A stretch of DNA of 17,095 nucleotides, from contig SHZL01000021.1 of assembly GCA_009692275.1 (NCBI GenBank), positions 1 to 17,095 on the forward strand, in the 5' to 3' direction. This stretch comes from Lysobacterales bacterium. Lineage in GTDB: Bacteria > Pseudomonadota > Gammaproteobacteria > Xanthomonadales > SZUA-36. Of the stretch, positions 6,322 to 14,309 are shown piece by piece. The notes under the pieces were generated by a model, which ran no database searches, was not told the origin of the DNA, and saw only the letters and a program-made list of their open reading frames with translations. The number at the start of each line of letters is the position of its first letter. The stretch's first letter is position 1. A program made the translations under genes and the position numbers.

Positions 6322-8561
6322 TCACCCGGATGGTAGGTTCGCTCGGCGCGCTTGTCCACATCTTCCCGGTAGTAAGCAACGTCCTTGAACTGCCGGTCGA
6401 CATAACGTTGTGACTGATCGGCAAAATGCACTGAATTCGGATCGCCGCTGCCGCCTCCGGCCAGCATGCTCCTGGCCCTGACCTTGTCACCAAACTCCAC
6501 GACCGCAACGAAACTGTTACCCGTCGTGCCATAAATACGCTTGGTGCCGGGATAGCGCTTCGCCCCGAACGAGGCCAGCGCACCCCAGTTGCCGGAGGCC
6601 ATTCCTACGGGCAGGCTGGGCGCCTGGTCATCGAACGGCTGTTGGATGTCACCATTGATCCGCTGGTACCGGTTCACCTCACCCCATGGCGTGTTCCACT
6701 GGCCAAAGTCGGCATTCAGCATGGCGACGGTGTCCGAAAATACCTGCAATCGCTCGTCATAAGGCGTGCCCGTACCCAGGAAATTGATCAGATCGATTTT
6801 TTCCAGATCATACGCATCGGCCCGGCCTTCCACTTTGTCGCTGTATGCGACTCCGTAGAAATGTGCCAGCGTCATGGCCACCGAGTCTGCTGACACTTCA
6901 AGGTTCCAGTTACGCAACACGTCGATCGGTTCGGCGAGGGTCGGGAAGTGGCTCCCGGCCAGATCATACGCTTCGAGCAAACCCGCAATAAGCTTCTCAA
7001 AACCCGGCAGGTAAGGGTCATAGGCGAGATCGATCAAGCTGTCCAGGGTAAGCCCGTGTACCCCCGTCAGTACTCGCACCGCATGCAGGGCGCGGAAATT
7101 TTCGGGATCCGGCGCCATGTAGGCAGGATAATCTTCACGTTTTGGGCTGAACTCCCCGGCCGCCGTGAAAGGCGTGGAATTACAGTTTTGAATCCAGCCA
7201 TTGGGCGGGTTGAGCAGGGTTACGAGTTCGTCCACCTCGTGCAGCCCCAGCCAGTCGGTGGCAGGATCACTGCCATCCAGCGGTTGCGAGAAGTCAAATC
7301 CCGCATTGCGCCTGGGCACGAAATTGCCATGGAAGTACGCAATGTTTCCCTGCGAGTCGGCAAATACGGTGTTGTTCGATGAGTTGGTGCGAATATCTAT
7401 CATCTTGCGAAATTCGCTGTAATCGCTGAGCTTGGTGCGCGTGAAAGACTGCTGTAAGGCATGCACCGGATCCCAGTTGATCCTCGTAACCACCCACTTG
7501 TCGCCCAGCATGTGGGTAACCGGACCGTGGTGCGTGTGATACAGGGTGAAGGTGCGTTCGGACAGGCTTTCGCCGTCTTTATACTTGAGCGTCACTTCGG
7601 AAGCTCGCACAGGCCTGGTTTCATCTCCGTAGCGGTACATCAGTTGGCCATGTTCATGGCTATCTGGCAACTGATCCCCGTGCTGGCCAGCGGCCTGGCC
7701 ATCGGGTTTGAATACGTCTTCAACAAAATCGTCCATGAAATCGACGTAGGTCGAGGTGTGCATCCAGCCGGTATGTTCGTTAAAGCCCTGGTAGACGAAG
7801 AACTGGCCCCAGGTCACGGCACCGTAGGCATTGAGTCCCTCCTCGCTGACCACGTGCACTTCGCTGCGGAAAAAGAACGAGGTATGCGGGTTGATCAGCA
7901 ACATGGCATTGCCAGACTCGGTCAACCGGCCGGAAATTGCGAAGCCGTTTGAACCGCCGGGCTCCTTGAGTCCGGCAGGTTCTGCCGACTGCTGCGGCAA
8001 CACGTCCAGTGCCCGGCCCTCTCCATAAAAAGCCTGGATGCCGGCCAGGTCAACAGACTCGATATCACCACCAATGGAGCCCTCGCTGAAATACATGGGC
8101 ATCCACGGTTCGAAATGGGTCAACAGCCTGGGTTTTACTTGCGGGTGCGTGGCAAGGTAATAATTGACCCCGTCTGCGAATGCAGCGCAGAGTTTTTTCA
8201 GCCAATCGGGTGCCGCCGCATAAGCCTGCTGTGCTTCTTCAGAGGTCATGTACAGTCGTGCGCGCAAATCGCTGTACAGGGCTCCCTCGCCCTCGACCTC
8301 GGCTAGACGCCCGGTGGCCCAGATGTAATTCTGCTCCACGCGATTGAAGTCATCTTCGCTTTGCGCGTAGAGCAAACCAAAAACCGCATCAGCATCGGTC
8401 TTGCCGTAAATATGCGGAACACCAAAGTCATCACGAATGATGGTGACATTTTGTGCGCGTGCGGCAAGGCGCTGCAGCTCGGCATCGGTTTCCTCCGGCC
8501 CACAGCCCGCCAGTGCGAGTAGTGACAGAAGTAATGTTATCTTGATCAATGAGATTTTCAT
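6318..8561 (-). CDS. Penicillin acylase family Ntn-hydrolase lipoprotein (acyl-homoserine lactone acylase-like)
   Basis: A 747-residue precursor. A lipoprotein signal ends in LAGC (Cys20), so the enzyme should be lipid-anchored and exported. RDDFGVPHIYG (43-53) and GLLYAQSEDDFNRVEQ (62-77) are the usual start of the alpha subunit in penicillin/AHL acylases. The autocatalytic cut would fall before Ser204 in PGGSNGFAISG; this serine becomes the N-terminal nucleophile of the beta subunit. HTSFFFRSEVHVV and YQGFNEHTGWMHT match conserved beta-subunit regions. Members hydrolyse amide-linked acyl groups (beta-lactams, AHLs, aculeacin, N-acyl amino acids); which one cannot be told here. Its ATG overlaps the TGA of the upstream cyanophycinase gene by one base (TGATG), so the two are translationally coupled. 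Length is normal for the family. Confidence 0.9.
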   Translation of the reverse strand: MKISLIKITLLLSLLALAGCGPEETDAELQRLAARAQNVTIIRDDFGVPHIYGKTDADAVFGLLYAQSEDDFNRVEQNYIWATGRLAEVEGEGALYSDLRARLYMTSEEAQQAYAAAPDWLKKLCAAFADGVNYYLATHPQVKPRLLTHFEPWMPMYFSEGSIGGDIESVDLAGIQAFYGEGRALDVLPQQSAEPAGLKEPGGSNGFAISGRLTESGNAMLLINPHTSFFFRSEVHVVSEEGLNAYGAVTWGQFFVYQGFNEHTGWMHTSTYVDFMDDFVEDVFKPDGQAAGQHGDQLPDSHEHGQLMYRYGDETRPVRASEVTLKYKDGESLSERTFTLYHTHHGPVTHMLGDKWVVTRINWDPVHALQQSFTRTKLSDYSEFRKMIDIRTNSSNNTVFADSQGNIAYFHGNFVPRRNAGFDFSQPLDGSDPATDWLGLHEVDELVTLLNPPNGWIQNCNSTPFTAAGEFSPKREDYPAYMAPDPENFRALHAVRVLTGVHGLTLDSLIDLAYDPYLPGFEKLIAGLLEAYDLAGSHFPTLAEPIDVLRNWNLEVSADSVAMTLAHFYGVAYSDKVEGRADAYDLEKIDLINFLGTGTPYDERLQVFSDTVAMLNADFGQWNTPWGEVNRYQRINGDIQQPFDDQAPSLPVGMASGNWGALASFGAKRYPGTKRIYGTTGNSFVAVVEFGDKVRARSMLAGGGSGDPNSVHFADQSQRYVDRQFKDVAYYREDVDKRAERTYHPGD

Positions 8562-9580
8562 CAGTACGCACTCTCCCGCGAGGAAACCAGTTTTCCGTTC
8601 TCAGCACCCAGGGTGTAACTTATACCGCCCTCACCCTGCCATTCATCCATGTTGAAGCTGCCCCCGGGGCCAATGCGATACACCTCGATGTTGCGGTACG
8701 TCAGGGGCTGGCCGGCGACGCAGTGTTCTGGCTTGCCCGTGGTGCGCATAAAGTAAGCAAACGGTGTCTCATGATCGGGGGTGGCAAACACCGTGGCGAT
8801 ACCTGTTTGCGTATCCAGGTGTACAGCCGTTTCCCTATCCGCGGCAATGGCACGACCCTGTTCGGTCCAGCCGTCCTTTACCAGTCGCGCGAGAAAGGCA
8901 ATGGTCCTGCCAATGCGCTGGCGCTCCTGCAAATGTTGATCTGTGATGATGTTCTCCATCCACGGCAAGTGCAGGAAATTCCGCGCCAGGGTCAGGTCTG
9001 CATTGTACGGGTTACCCAGGCCGGACTCGGTGGTAACACTTTCCGTCATGGAGTTGTAAACGAACTCACCGAGCACGGCCATGCCGGCGCTGGTTCCCCC
9101 AATCGGGGCTGGCTTGGCTGCCACGTAGTTGATGGCATCCTGCACCGGAGTGTCCTGCCAGTAGCGCACATAGTTTGACTGGTCACCACCAGCAATGAAG
9201 ATGGCTTCGGCGTTGCGAATGGTTTCGATGACGAAGGGGTCGGTTGACGCTTCCTTGTTCTCAAACACCAGGGTTTCCACCGAGTCACACTGGCACAGCC
9301 CAAAAATGTATTCATTGTAATCATCCGCGCCGGAAGCCCGCAGGACTACGAAGTCGCCCCCACCGCCCTTGGCGCCCATCTGGATATAGTTTTCATCCAC
9401 GTCGTCGCCGCCGCCCTGCATGACGATCAGGCCCTGTGTCGGCCTTGTGACGTTTTCGGCATTACCGGTCAGGTAGTACTGGTAACCATCGGCGGCATGT
9501 GCTGCAACGGCGCAACATAACAGTCCGGCCAGGGCCAGCCAACCCGCCAGCGGGCCAGGATTCAAACAGGTCAATGCCAT
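8561..9580 (-). CDS. Exported cyanophycinase-like peptidase (family S51)
   Basis: A 339-residue protein with a signal peptide ending near AVAAHA. The S51/class I GATase-like fold is visible: GLIVMQGGGDD (50-60), IFIAGGDQSNY (128-138), the nucleophile motif GGTSAGM with Ser164, and TDQHLQERQRIGR with His216, which matches the DxHFxxRxRxGR pattern of cyanophycinases. Cyanophycinase cleaves the beta-aspartyl-arginine polymer cyanophycin to dipeptides; exported forms (CphE type) act on external polymer. No cyanophycin synthetase is in the window, so the substrate may instead be other isoaspartyl or amide-linked material. The ribosome-binding site is weak. The gene begins 21 bases after the epimerase gene and overlaps the acylase start by one base. 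Cysteines in GLCQCDS are notable. Confidence 0.88.
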   Translation of the reverse strand: MALTCLNPGPLAGWLALAGLLCCAVAAHAADGYQYYLTGNAENVTRPTQGLIVMQGGGDDVDENYIQMGAKGGGGDFVVLRASGADDYNEYIFGLCQCDSVETLVFENKEASTDPFVIETIRNAEAIFIAGGDQSNYVRYWQDTPVQDAINYVAAKPAPIGGTSAGMAVLGEFVYNSMTESVTTESGLGNPYNADLTLARNFLHLPWMENIITDQHLQERQRIGRTIAFLARLVKDGWTEQGRAIAADRETAVHLDTQTGIATVFATPDHETPFAYFMRTTGKPEHCVAGQPLTYRNIEVYRIGPGGSFNMDEWQGEGGISYTLGAENGKLVSSRESAY

Positions 9581-9601
9581 GGATGAAATTTTCTCAAGGT
9601 G

Positions 9602-10621
9602 TCAGCGTTCAGTCAGTTCGCTCGCCAGTGCGCGTTCGACATCCTCGCGGCGGCGTGTTTCGAAATACCAGTCCATGGTCTGGTGCAGCCCGTCAATGAA
9701 TGCAATCCCGGGTCGCCAGCCCAGCAGTTTGCGCGCCAGGGAATTGTCAGCCACCCGGTTGAGCGGCCCGGTCGGCATATCCGGCAACAACTTGATGTCT
9801 GCCTCGTAGCCTGTGTAGCGGATCACTTCGCGCGCCGCGTCAATGACACGGGTGCGCTCCATGGTGCCGATGTTCACCCCGGTGCCATCATCGATCCGTT
9901 CAGCTGCCAGCAGGGTACCCTGAACAATGTCGTCAACGTGTGTCCAATTGCGCACCTGCGTGCCGTCACCCCAAACCTCGAAGGGATTCTGGCGCACGAA
10001 AGCCCGCGCTATCATTGCAATGACGGCGTGGTTTTCCAGTCCGCGGGGACCATAGGCGGTGAAATAGCGGCAACTTGCCGATTTCAGGCCGTGCTCGCGG
10101 TGGTAGGCGCGCAGCGTATCCTCGGCCATCAACTTGGCCCAGCCATAAATGTTGTCCGCGTCGTAGGGCGGCCGGACCAGTTCCTCGGTGAGGTACAGTG
10201 TTTCCTCCGGATCCATTTGTAGAGAATTCGGGTAAACGCAGCCGGAGGATGCGTAAACGATCTTATCCACCCCGGCTTTGAGCGCCTCGTAGAACACCAG
10301 GCCATCCAGCAACAGATTGGAGGCCGGACCCGCCTGGTGGAGATGGAGGTAGCCGCGGCCACCGTGATCGGCCGCGAGGTGAAACACCACCTCCCGGCCA
10401 GCGAGAGCTCGTGCGGCCTTGGCCGAGTCCCTCAGGTCGGCTTGCATGAACTCGACACTGCCGCCATCAATCAGCGGCTGGATGTGGGCCAGTTTGCCGC
10501 TGCTGAGATTGTCAGCAACACGCACCGTGGCCCCGGCGGCGACCAATTTTTCGACCAGGCGCGAGCCAATGAACGACGCGCCCCCGGTGACCAGCACTCG
10601 CGTATTGTTCCAGAATGCCAT
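9602..10621 (-). CDS. NAD-dependent nucleotide-sugar epimerase/dehydratase (GDP-mannose 3,5-epimerase-like)
   Basis: An extended short-chain dehydrogenase/reductase of 339 residues. Numbered from the GTG one codon upstream, TGGASFIG (13-20) is the NAD-binding glycine motif, VADNLSSG the cofactor-binding loop, HLAADHGGRGYLH the second conserved block, SSGCVYP the catalytic Ser/Cys region and YGWAK (Tyr160, Lys164) the catalytic pair; VWGDGTQVRNWTHVDD and VNIGTMERT are substrate-side motifs. A Cys next to the Ser and the GGRGYLH segment resemble GDP-mannose 3,5-epimerase more than plain GalE, but other sugar epimerases remain possible. ATG 10621 is preferred over the adjacent GTG because GGAG then sits 6 bases upstream. 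It precedes the cyanophycinase gene by 21 bases and follows a glycosyltransferase remnant, hinting at a former glycan-synthesis locus. Confidence 0.85.
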   Translation of the reverse strand: MAFWNNTRVLVTGGASFIGSRLVEKLVAAGATVRVADNLSSGKLAHIQPLIDGGSVEFMQADLRDSAKAARALAGREVVFHLAADHGGRGYLHLHQAGPASNLLLDGLVFYEALKAGVDKIVYASSGCVYPNSLQMDPEETLYLTEELVRPPYDADNIYGWAKLMAEDTLRAYHREHGLKSASCRYFTAYGPRGLENHAVIAMIARAFVRQNPFEVWGDGTQVRNWTHVDDIVQGTLLAAERIDDGTGVNIGTMERTRVIDAAREVIRYTGYEADIKLLPDMPTGPLNRVADNSLARKLLGWRPGIAFIDGLHQTMDWYFETRRREDVERALASELTER

Positions 10622-10698
10622 CACTCACTCCGTGCAAAATTGCCGATATGATACGGCCCTGTCCGCCCGCCCACCACCGGCCCGCTACTTCCCTGGTG

Positions 10699-10953
10699 TC
10701 ACAAGTACCAAAGCCCGGCCAACTGGTATTTTTTCAATTTGTGTTCAATGTTGCTGGTCCAGCTGCAGTGCACCACGAACGGATCATCGGGCAGGCCATG
10801 TGGATGCTCCACGCTGAACAAATGACCATTGGCGAAATCCGCCTCTTTGAGGATGTCCAGGGCCAGGTCCCTGAAGTAGCGGGTGGTCAGGACGATATTC
10901 ACCACGCGCTGCTGGCTTTGCAGGTGGAAAACCTTGTCAAAATGCCGGCATGG
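10699..10953 (-). pseudogene. C-terminal remnant of a nucleotide-diphospho-sugar transferase
   Basis: Eighty-four sense codons are open immediately after the TAG of the serine hydrolase gene, in the same frame. The translation contains DILKEADFANGHLF, DDPFVVHCSWTSNIEHK and the end LAGLWYL. This is the pattern of the last part of family PF03407-type nucleotide-sugar transferases (a D-x-F-x-x-G-x-x-F turn, then an H-x-x-W or HNN-type motif, then K and GLW). The donor-binding N-terminal domain is absent: upstream lies the coding end of the hydrolase. There is no good start codon or ribosome-binding site, only GTG codons near 10905. I read it as a 5'-truncated, dead copy left by a deletion or rearrangement. 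A short functional protein cannot be excluded but looks unlikely. Confidence 0.55.
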
Positions 10954-12981
10954 CTAAAAGTACTTGAAGCCAATCATGTTCCATTCCAGGCACATGAACA
11001 GCAGGAATACGCAGGCCAACGCAAACAGCGTGTAGTGCGTTTTGCGCAACCAGCCCCAGCTTGACCGCGCCCAGATCCTGGGCAAAAACCACAGCATGCC
11101 AAGCGTCAGCGCGATGATCAGCAAAATCAGGCAAAGCCCAAAACGCAAAGGTGCAGGGGGCCAGTTGAACAACAATGCCAAAGGGTTGCTCGCCACAGAC
11201 GCTGCAGTTGCGCCGACACAGATCACCGTGACGAGCACACTGGTCGCAGCCAGGGTCGCCAGACGTCCGGCCCACACCCCTGCACCACCTTTAGTTTGAA
11301 CTTTCATGCCAGAGCGACGCCAGGCGCCGAGCAGGATCGTGAAAGACAACAACAAGGCCACACCAAAGCCGATATAAAGGCACGTGGGGCTCTCCCACCA
11401 GGAAATTCTCACCAGGTCGCTCAGCGGCAAAGTTGCCCGTACCGCTTCGCCCTGGTCGTTTTCGTAAAAATACAGGTAGCGAGTGCCGGCATACCCGGAA
11501 AGTTTTTCGCTGGTGTTTTCAAACTTGCCGGGGCCGACTTCCGCCCATTTGATCGTCTGGCCCAGGAATGCCTGGAGAAGGTAGCCATCTGCATCCACTG
11601 TGAAGGTGCTGACGGATGGCAGGGCCGCGATCTTTTCGAGTTGGGTATAAGAAGTCCGCGACATCTTGAACTGGCCAGCGTATTTCTGCCCGCGCTGCGC
11701 AAAATCGGCGGGCGGGCTGGCAGCTTTGAACTCAGCTCTGGGCGAAAAATAGCGCTTGAAAATCAGCTTGGGAAGCTGGCCGGATACCTCGCTGCCACCA
11801 TCGGTGGAATTGGTGGAAATGAAGATACCCAGTTGCAGCTCCGGGTACATGGTCATATCGGAAAGAAACGTGGTGGTCCCGCCGTTGTGCCAGCGCCATT
11901 GATAACCTTCGACCACGTCATCACCCAGGGCGTAAGCCATATCCACTGCCCCGGGCCGGTCGTCATACAAGCGGTGGTGCATGCGTTCCGAGGTCTCGGC
12001 GCTCACCAGCCGGCCGCCCTCGTAGCGATCGTCATCCAGCCGCGCCATCATGTAGCGGGCCATGTCCAGGGCGCTGGACGATATGACGCCGGCCGGACCT
12101 ACGGCACCCACCAGGTCAAAGGGCTGGGCCTGTGGCTTGCCATCCGGGCCCTTGATGTACCCCGTGGCCAGCAATGGCTCCAGTTCGGATGAGATGGACA
12201 GTGGATTGCCAGCACCCAGCGGTTCGCGCGCAGTGGAATGGTCCATCTGCAAGGGGTGGAAAATGTGATCTTCCAGGTAGGAGGCGTAATCCTGCCCGGA
12301 TACCAACTGCACGATATAGCCGGCGAGGGCCATGCCGTAATTGGTATATGTGCTGGTGACTCCGGGCGGCCTCACGCGCGCGGGCATATGATTCTTCAGG
12401 AAATCTTCCAGTGACTCGAGCTTTTCAGGGTCCTGTTGGAAGAGGAAGCCCAGGGCGCCGTCTTCAAAACCGGCACGATGGCTGATCAGGGCACCGAGGG
12501 TAATGGGTTGCGGAAAGGTGTCAGGGATTTTGAACGCGGTCAGATACGTATTCACGTCTGCATCCAGGTCCAGCTTGCCCTGTTCCACGAGCTGCATGAC
12601 CGCCAGTCCGGTAAATGTCTTGGTGATGGAGCCGATGCGAAACATGCTGGTGGCAGGATCAACGGGAATTTTCTTGTCCACATCGGCGAAGCCATAGCCC
12701 TTGAGCAACACAACCTGACCGTCTTTTACCACCGACACCATGATGCCGGGCAAAGCCGTGTGTTCGGCCATGGCTCCTTCGACGATTCCATCCACGAAGG
12801 CTTCCAGCCCGGGCAGCGCGTCCGCAGGAGGTGCGACTTCGGGGGCAACCGCGTTGGGTGTTTCTGCCGGTTGCTGCCCGGGTTTCGTCTCGGTTTGCAG
12901 CTGAGTTTGGGCCAGCGCAGCGCACGGACAGGTGATGGCGAACAGTGTGGCCAATGCAAGCAAACGAAAGGACTTATTCAC
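10954..12981 (-). CDS. Beta-lactamase-fold serine hydrolase (class C/PBP4-like) with C-terminal membrane domain
   Basis: A 675-residue protein with start at GTG 12981, chosen because AGAGG lies 8 bases upstream and the N-terminus is then a clean signal peptide ending AALA. A TTG 10 codons further upstream is the alternative; residue numbers below count from it. The catalytic domain has SITK (Ser128, Lys131), YTN (Tyr222, Asn224) and HNGG (His375), the three motifs of the PF00144 family of class C beta-lactamases, esterases and DD-peptidases. A Pro/Gln-rich stretch (about 40-62) precedes it. After a beta-rich region, about four hydrophobic segments (near 545-565, 585-605, 622-645, 655-680) anchor the protein, so the active site should face the periplasm. 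Such fused forms are mostly uncharacterised peptidases or esterases rather than antibiotic-resistance enzymes. An extended -10-like TGATACTAT lies at 13062-13054. Confidence 0.88.
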   Translation of the reverse strand: MNKSFRLLALATLFAITCPCAALAQTQLQTETKPGQQPAETPNAVAPEVAPPADALPGLEAFVDGIVEGAMAEHTALPGIMVSVVKDGQVVLLKGYGFADVDKKIPVDPATSMFRIGSITKTFTGLAVMQLVEQGKLDLDADVNTYLTAFKIPDTFPQPITLGALISHRAGFEDGALGFLFQQDPEKLESLEDFLKNHMPARVRPPGVTSTYTNYGMALAGYIVQLVSGQDYASYLEDHIFHPLQMDHSTAREPLGAGNPLSISSELEPLLATGYIKGPDGKPQAQPFDLVGAVGPAGVISSSALDMARYMMARLDDDRYEGGRLVSAETSERMHHRLYDDRPGAVDMAYALGDDVVEGYQWRWHNGGTTTFLSDMTMYPELQLGIFISTNSTDGGSEVSGQLPKLIFKRYFSPRAEFKAASPPADFAQRGQKYAGQFKMSRTSYTQLEKIAALPSVSTFTVDADGYLLQAFLGQTIKWAEVGPGKFENTSEKLSGYAGTRYLYFYENDQGEAVRATLPLSDLVRISWWESPTCLYIGFGVALLLSFTILLGAWRRSGMKVQTKGGAGVWAGRLATLAATSVLVTVICVGATAASVASNPLALLFNWPPAPLRFGLCLILLIIALTLGMLWFLPRIWARSSWGWLRKTHYTLFALACVFLLFMCLEWNMIGFKYF

Positions 12982-13084
12982 TGCGATTACCTCTGGAGAA
13001 ATGCGGCGCAACCGAAGAGACTGGCTCCGGCCTGTGTAAAAAGCGACCGCGAGATAGTATCAGAATCGCGCAGTCCCCAGGCGT

Positions 13085-13114
13085 GTCAGGAGCCAGCTTG
13101 TCAGGGGCCAGCTG
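13085..13114. repeat. Two tandem 15-base repeats
   Basis: GTCAGGAGCCAGCTT (13085-13099) is followed directly by GTCAGGGGCCAGCTG (13100-13114), 13 of 15 positions identical. The pair ends 10 bases before the large palindrome in the gap between the divergent hydrolase and ThiF genes. It may be a duplication at an element boundary or a pair of binding sites; nothing else supports either. Confidence 0.5.
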
Positions 13115-13123
13115 AAATTTCTT

Positions 13124-13190
13124 TGGGGTCAGAGTAAAGTGCCGAAGTAATTACTCCGGCTCTATACTCTGGCACTTTACTCTGACCCCA
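13124..13190. repeat. REP/REPIN-like palindromic element with 20-bp perfect inverted arms
   Basis: TGGGGTCAGAGTAAAGTGCC (13124-13143) is repeated as its exact complement at 13171-13190, enclosing 27 bases. Inside the loop lies the palindrome AGTAATTACT, part of a longer imperfect one (13141-13160, mismatched at one pair). The GGGGTCAGAGTAAA core resembles repeats that I associate with REP-associated tyrosine transposases (Y1/IS200-like) in gammaproteobacteria; no such transposase is in this window, so this would be a non-autonomous copy. The element ends only 6 bases before the ThiF start codon. The loop also contains TATACT (13163-13168), a good -10 hexamer, with no good -35. Confidence 0.75.
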
Positions 13191-13196
13191 CGACTC

Positions 13197-14294
13197 ATGC
13201 CCCACGACCTCAGCCGCTACCACCGCCAAATGCTCCTGCCCGGCTTCGGGGAGGCCGGTCAGCGCAAACTGCTGGCTTCCACGGCGCTCATATTAGGCTG
13301 CGGGGCGCTGGGCACGGTCGCTGCCAATATGCTGGCGCGCGCCGGGGTCGGACACCTGGTCATTGTTGATAGGGACTTCATAGAGCTGACGAACTTGCAG
13401 CGCCAGGTGCTGTTCGACGAGCAGGATGTGGCCGATGCCATTCCCAAGGCTGAGGCGGCCAAGCGCAAGATTGCGCAAATCAATTCACAGGTACGGGTCA
13501 CGGCGGTCGTCGATGACATCAACTACACCAACATAGAGCGATATGCTGCCGGCGCGGATGTGCTGCTGGATGGGCTCGATAATTTCGAGACGCGCTACCT
13601 CGCCAATGAATGTGCGGTGAAGCACGGCATTCCCTACCTCTACGGCGGCGCAGTGGGCACCGTGGGTATGGCGTACGCGATCCTGCCGCATACCCGCAAC
13701 GGCGATGCTTTGTGGGAGGTTGATGCCTCTGGCAGCAAAGCCACGCCCTGCTTCCGCTGCCTGTTTGAACAAGCGCCGCCACCAGGACAGAGTCCGACCT
13801 GCGACACGGTGGGAGTCCTCGGGCCTGCAGTCTCCATCATTGCCAACTTCCAGGCCGCCGAGGCCTTGAAGATCCTGACCGGCAACTTTGAGCGGGTGTG
13901 CCCGACCATGCTGAACATCGATCTTTGGGCCAATACCGTTACTCAATTAAAGGTGGGCCGTGCCTGGGAGGATGGGAATTGCCCGTGCTGCAAGCAGCGG
14001 AATTTCGAGTTTCTTGAGGGCAAGTCCGGCTCCAGCACGACATCGCTGTGCGGGCAGGATGCGGTGCAGCTAAGCCACCGGCAGCAAATGGGCACCCTCA
14101 ACTTTACTGAGATTGCCGCGCGATTGCGGCAGCATGGGCCGGTACGGGTCAACGAATTCATGATCCGGGCCGGGATACGGGACAACGACAAGGCCTATGA
14201 ACTGACGCTGTTTGCCAACGGTCGGGCGATTATAAAAGGCACCGGGGATGCTGCAGTGGCGCGGGGAATTTACGCGAAGTATGTAGGAGGCTGA
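13197..14294 (+). CDS. ThiF/MoeB/HesA-family E1-like adenylyltransferase
   Basis: A 365-residue E1-like enzyme that adenylates the C-terminal glycine of a ubiquitin-fold sulfur carrier (MoaD or ThiS). Visible motifs: RYHRQMLLPGFGEAGQRKL at the N-terminus, the nucleotide loop GCGALG (34-39), DRDFIELTNLQRQ (Asp58, Glu63, Asn66, Arg69, Gln70), a zinc site made of CFRC (Cys185, Cys188) and CPCC (Cys262, Cys265), and TCDTVGVLGP with a candidate active-site Cys202. About 90 residues follow the zinc site (LCGQDAVQLS, then a small alpha/beta segment), as in some ThiF proteins with a carrier-transfer extension. The start at 13197 fits the family N-terminus but has no Shine-Dalgarno; a palindromic element ends 6 bases upstream. 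The likely partner is the Gly-Gly-ending carrier at 15312. ThiF versus MoeB cannot be separated here. Confidence 0.88.
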   Translation: MPHDLSRYHRQMLLPGFGEAGQRKLLASTALILGCGALGTVAANMLARAGVGHLVIVDRDFIELTNLQRQVLFDEQDVADAIPKAEAAKRKIAQINSQVRVTAVVDDINYTNIERYAAGADVLLDGLDNFETRYLANECAVKHGIPYLYGGAVGTVGMAYAILPHTRNGDALWEVDASGSKATPCFRCLFEQAPPPGQSPTCDTVGVLGPAVSIIANFQAAEALKILTGNFERVCPTMLNIDLWANTVTQLKVGRAWEDGNCPCCKQRNFEFLEGKSGSSTTSLCGQDAVQLSHRQQMGTLNFTEIAARLRQHGPVRVNEFMIRAGIRDNDKAYELTLFANGRAIIKGTGDAAVARGIYAKYVGG

Positions 14295-14309
14295 AGCCAC
14301 TCCTGCCAA

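Noticed and set aside
11296..12192. A 298-codon open frame on the plus strand
   Set aside because: It lies wholly antisense to the beta-lactamase-fold gene, whose catalytic motifs are clear, and shows no family features.
12436..13137. A 233-codon open frame on the plus strand
   Set aside because: It is antisense to the 5' half of the serine hydrolase gene and its promoter region, with shadow-like composition.
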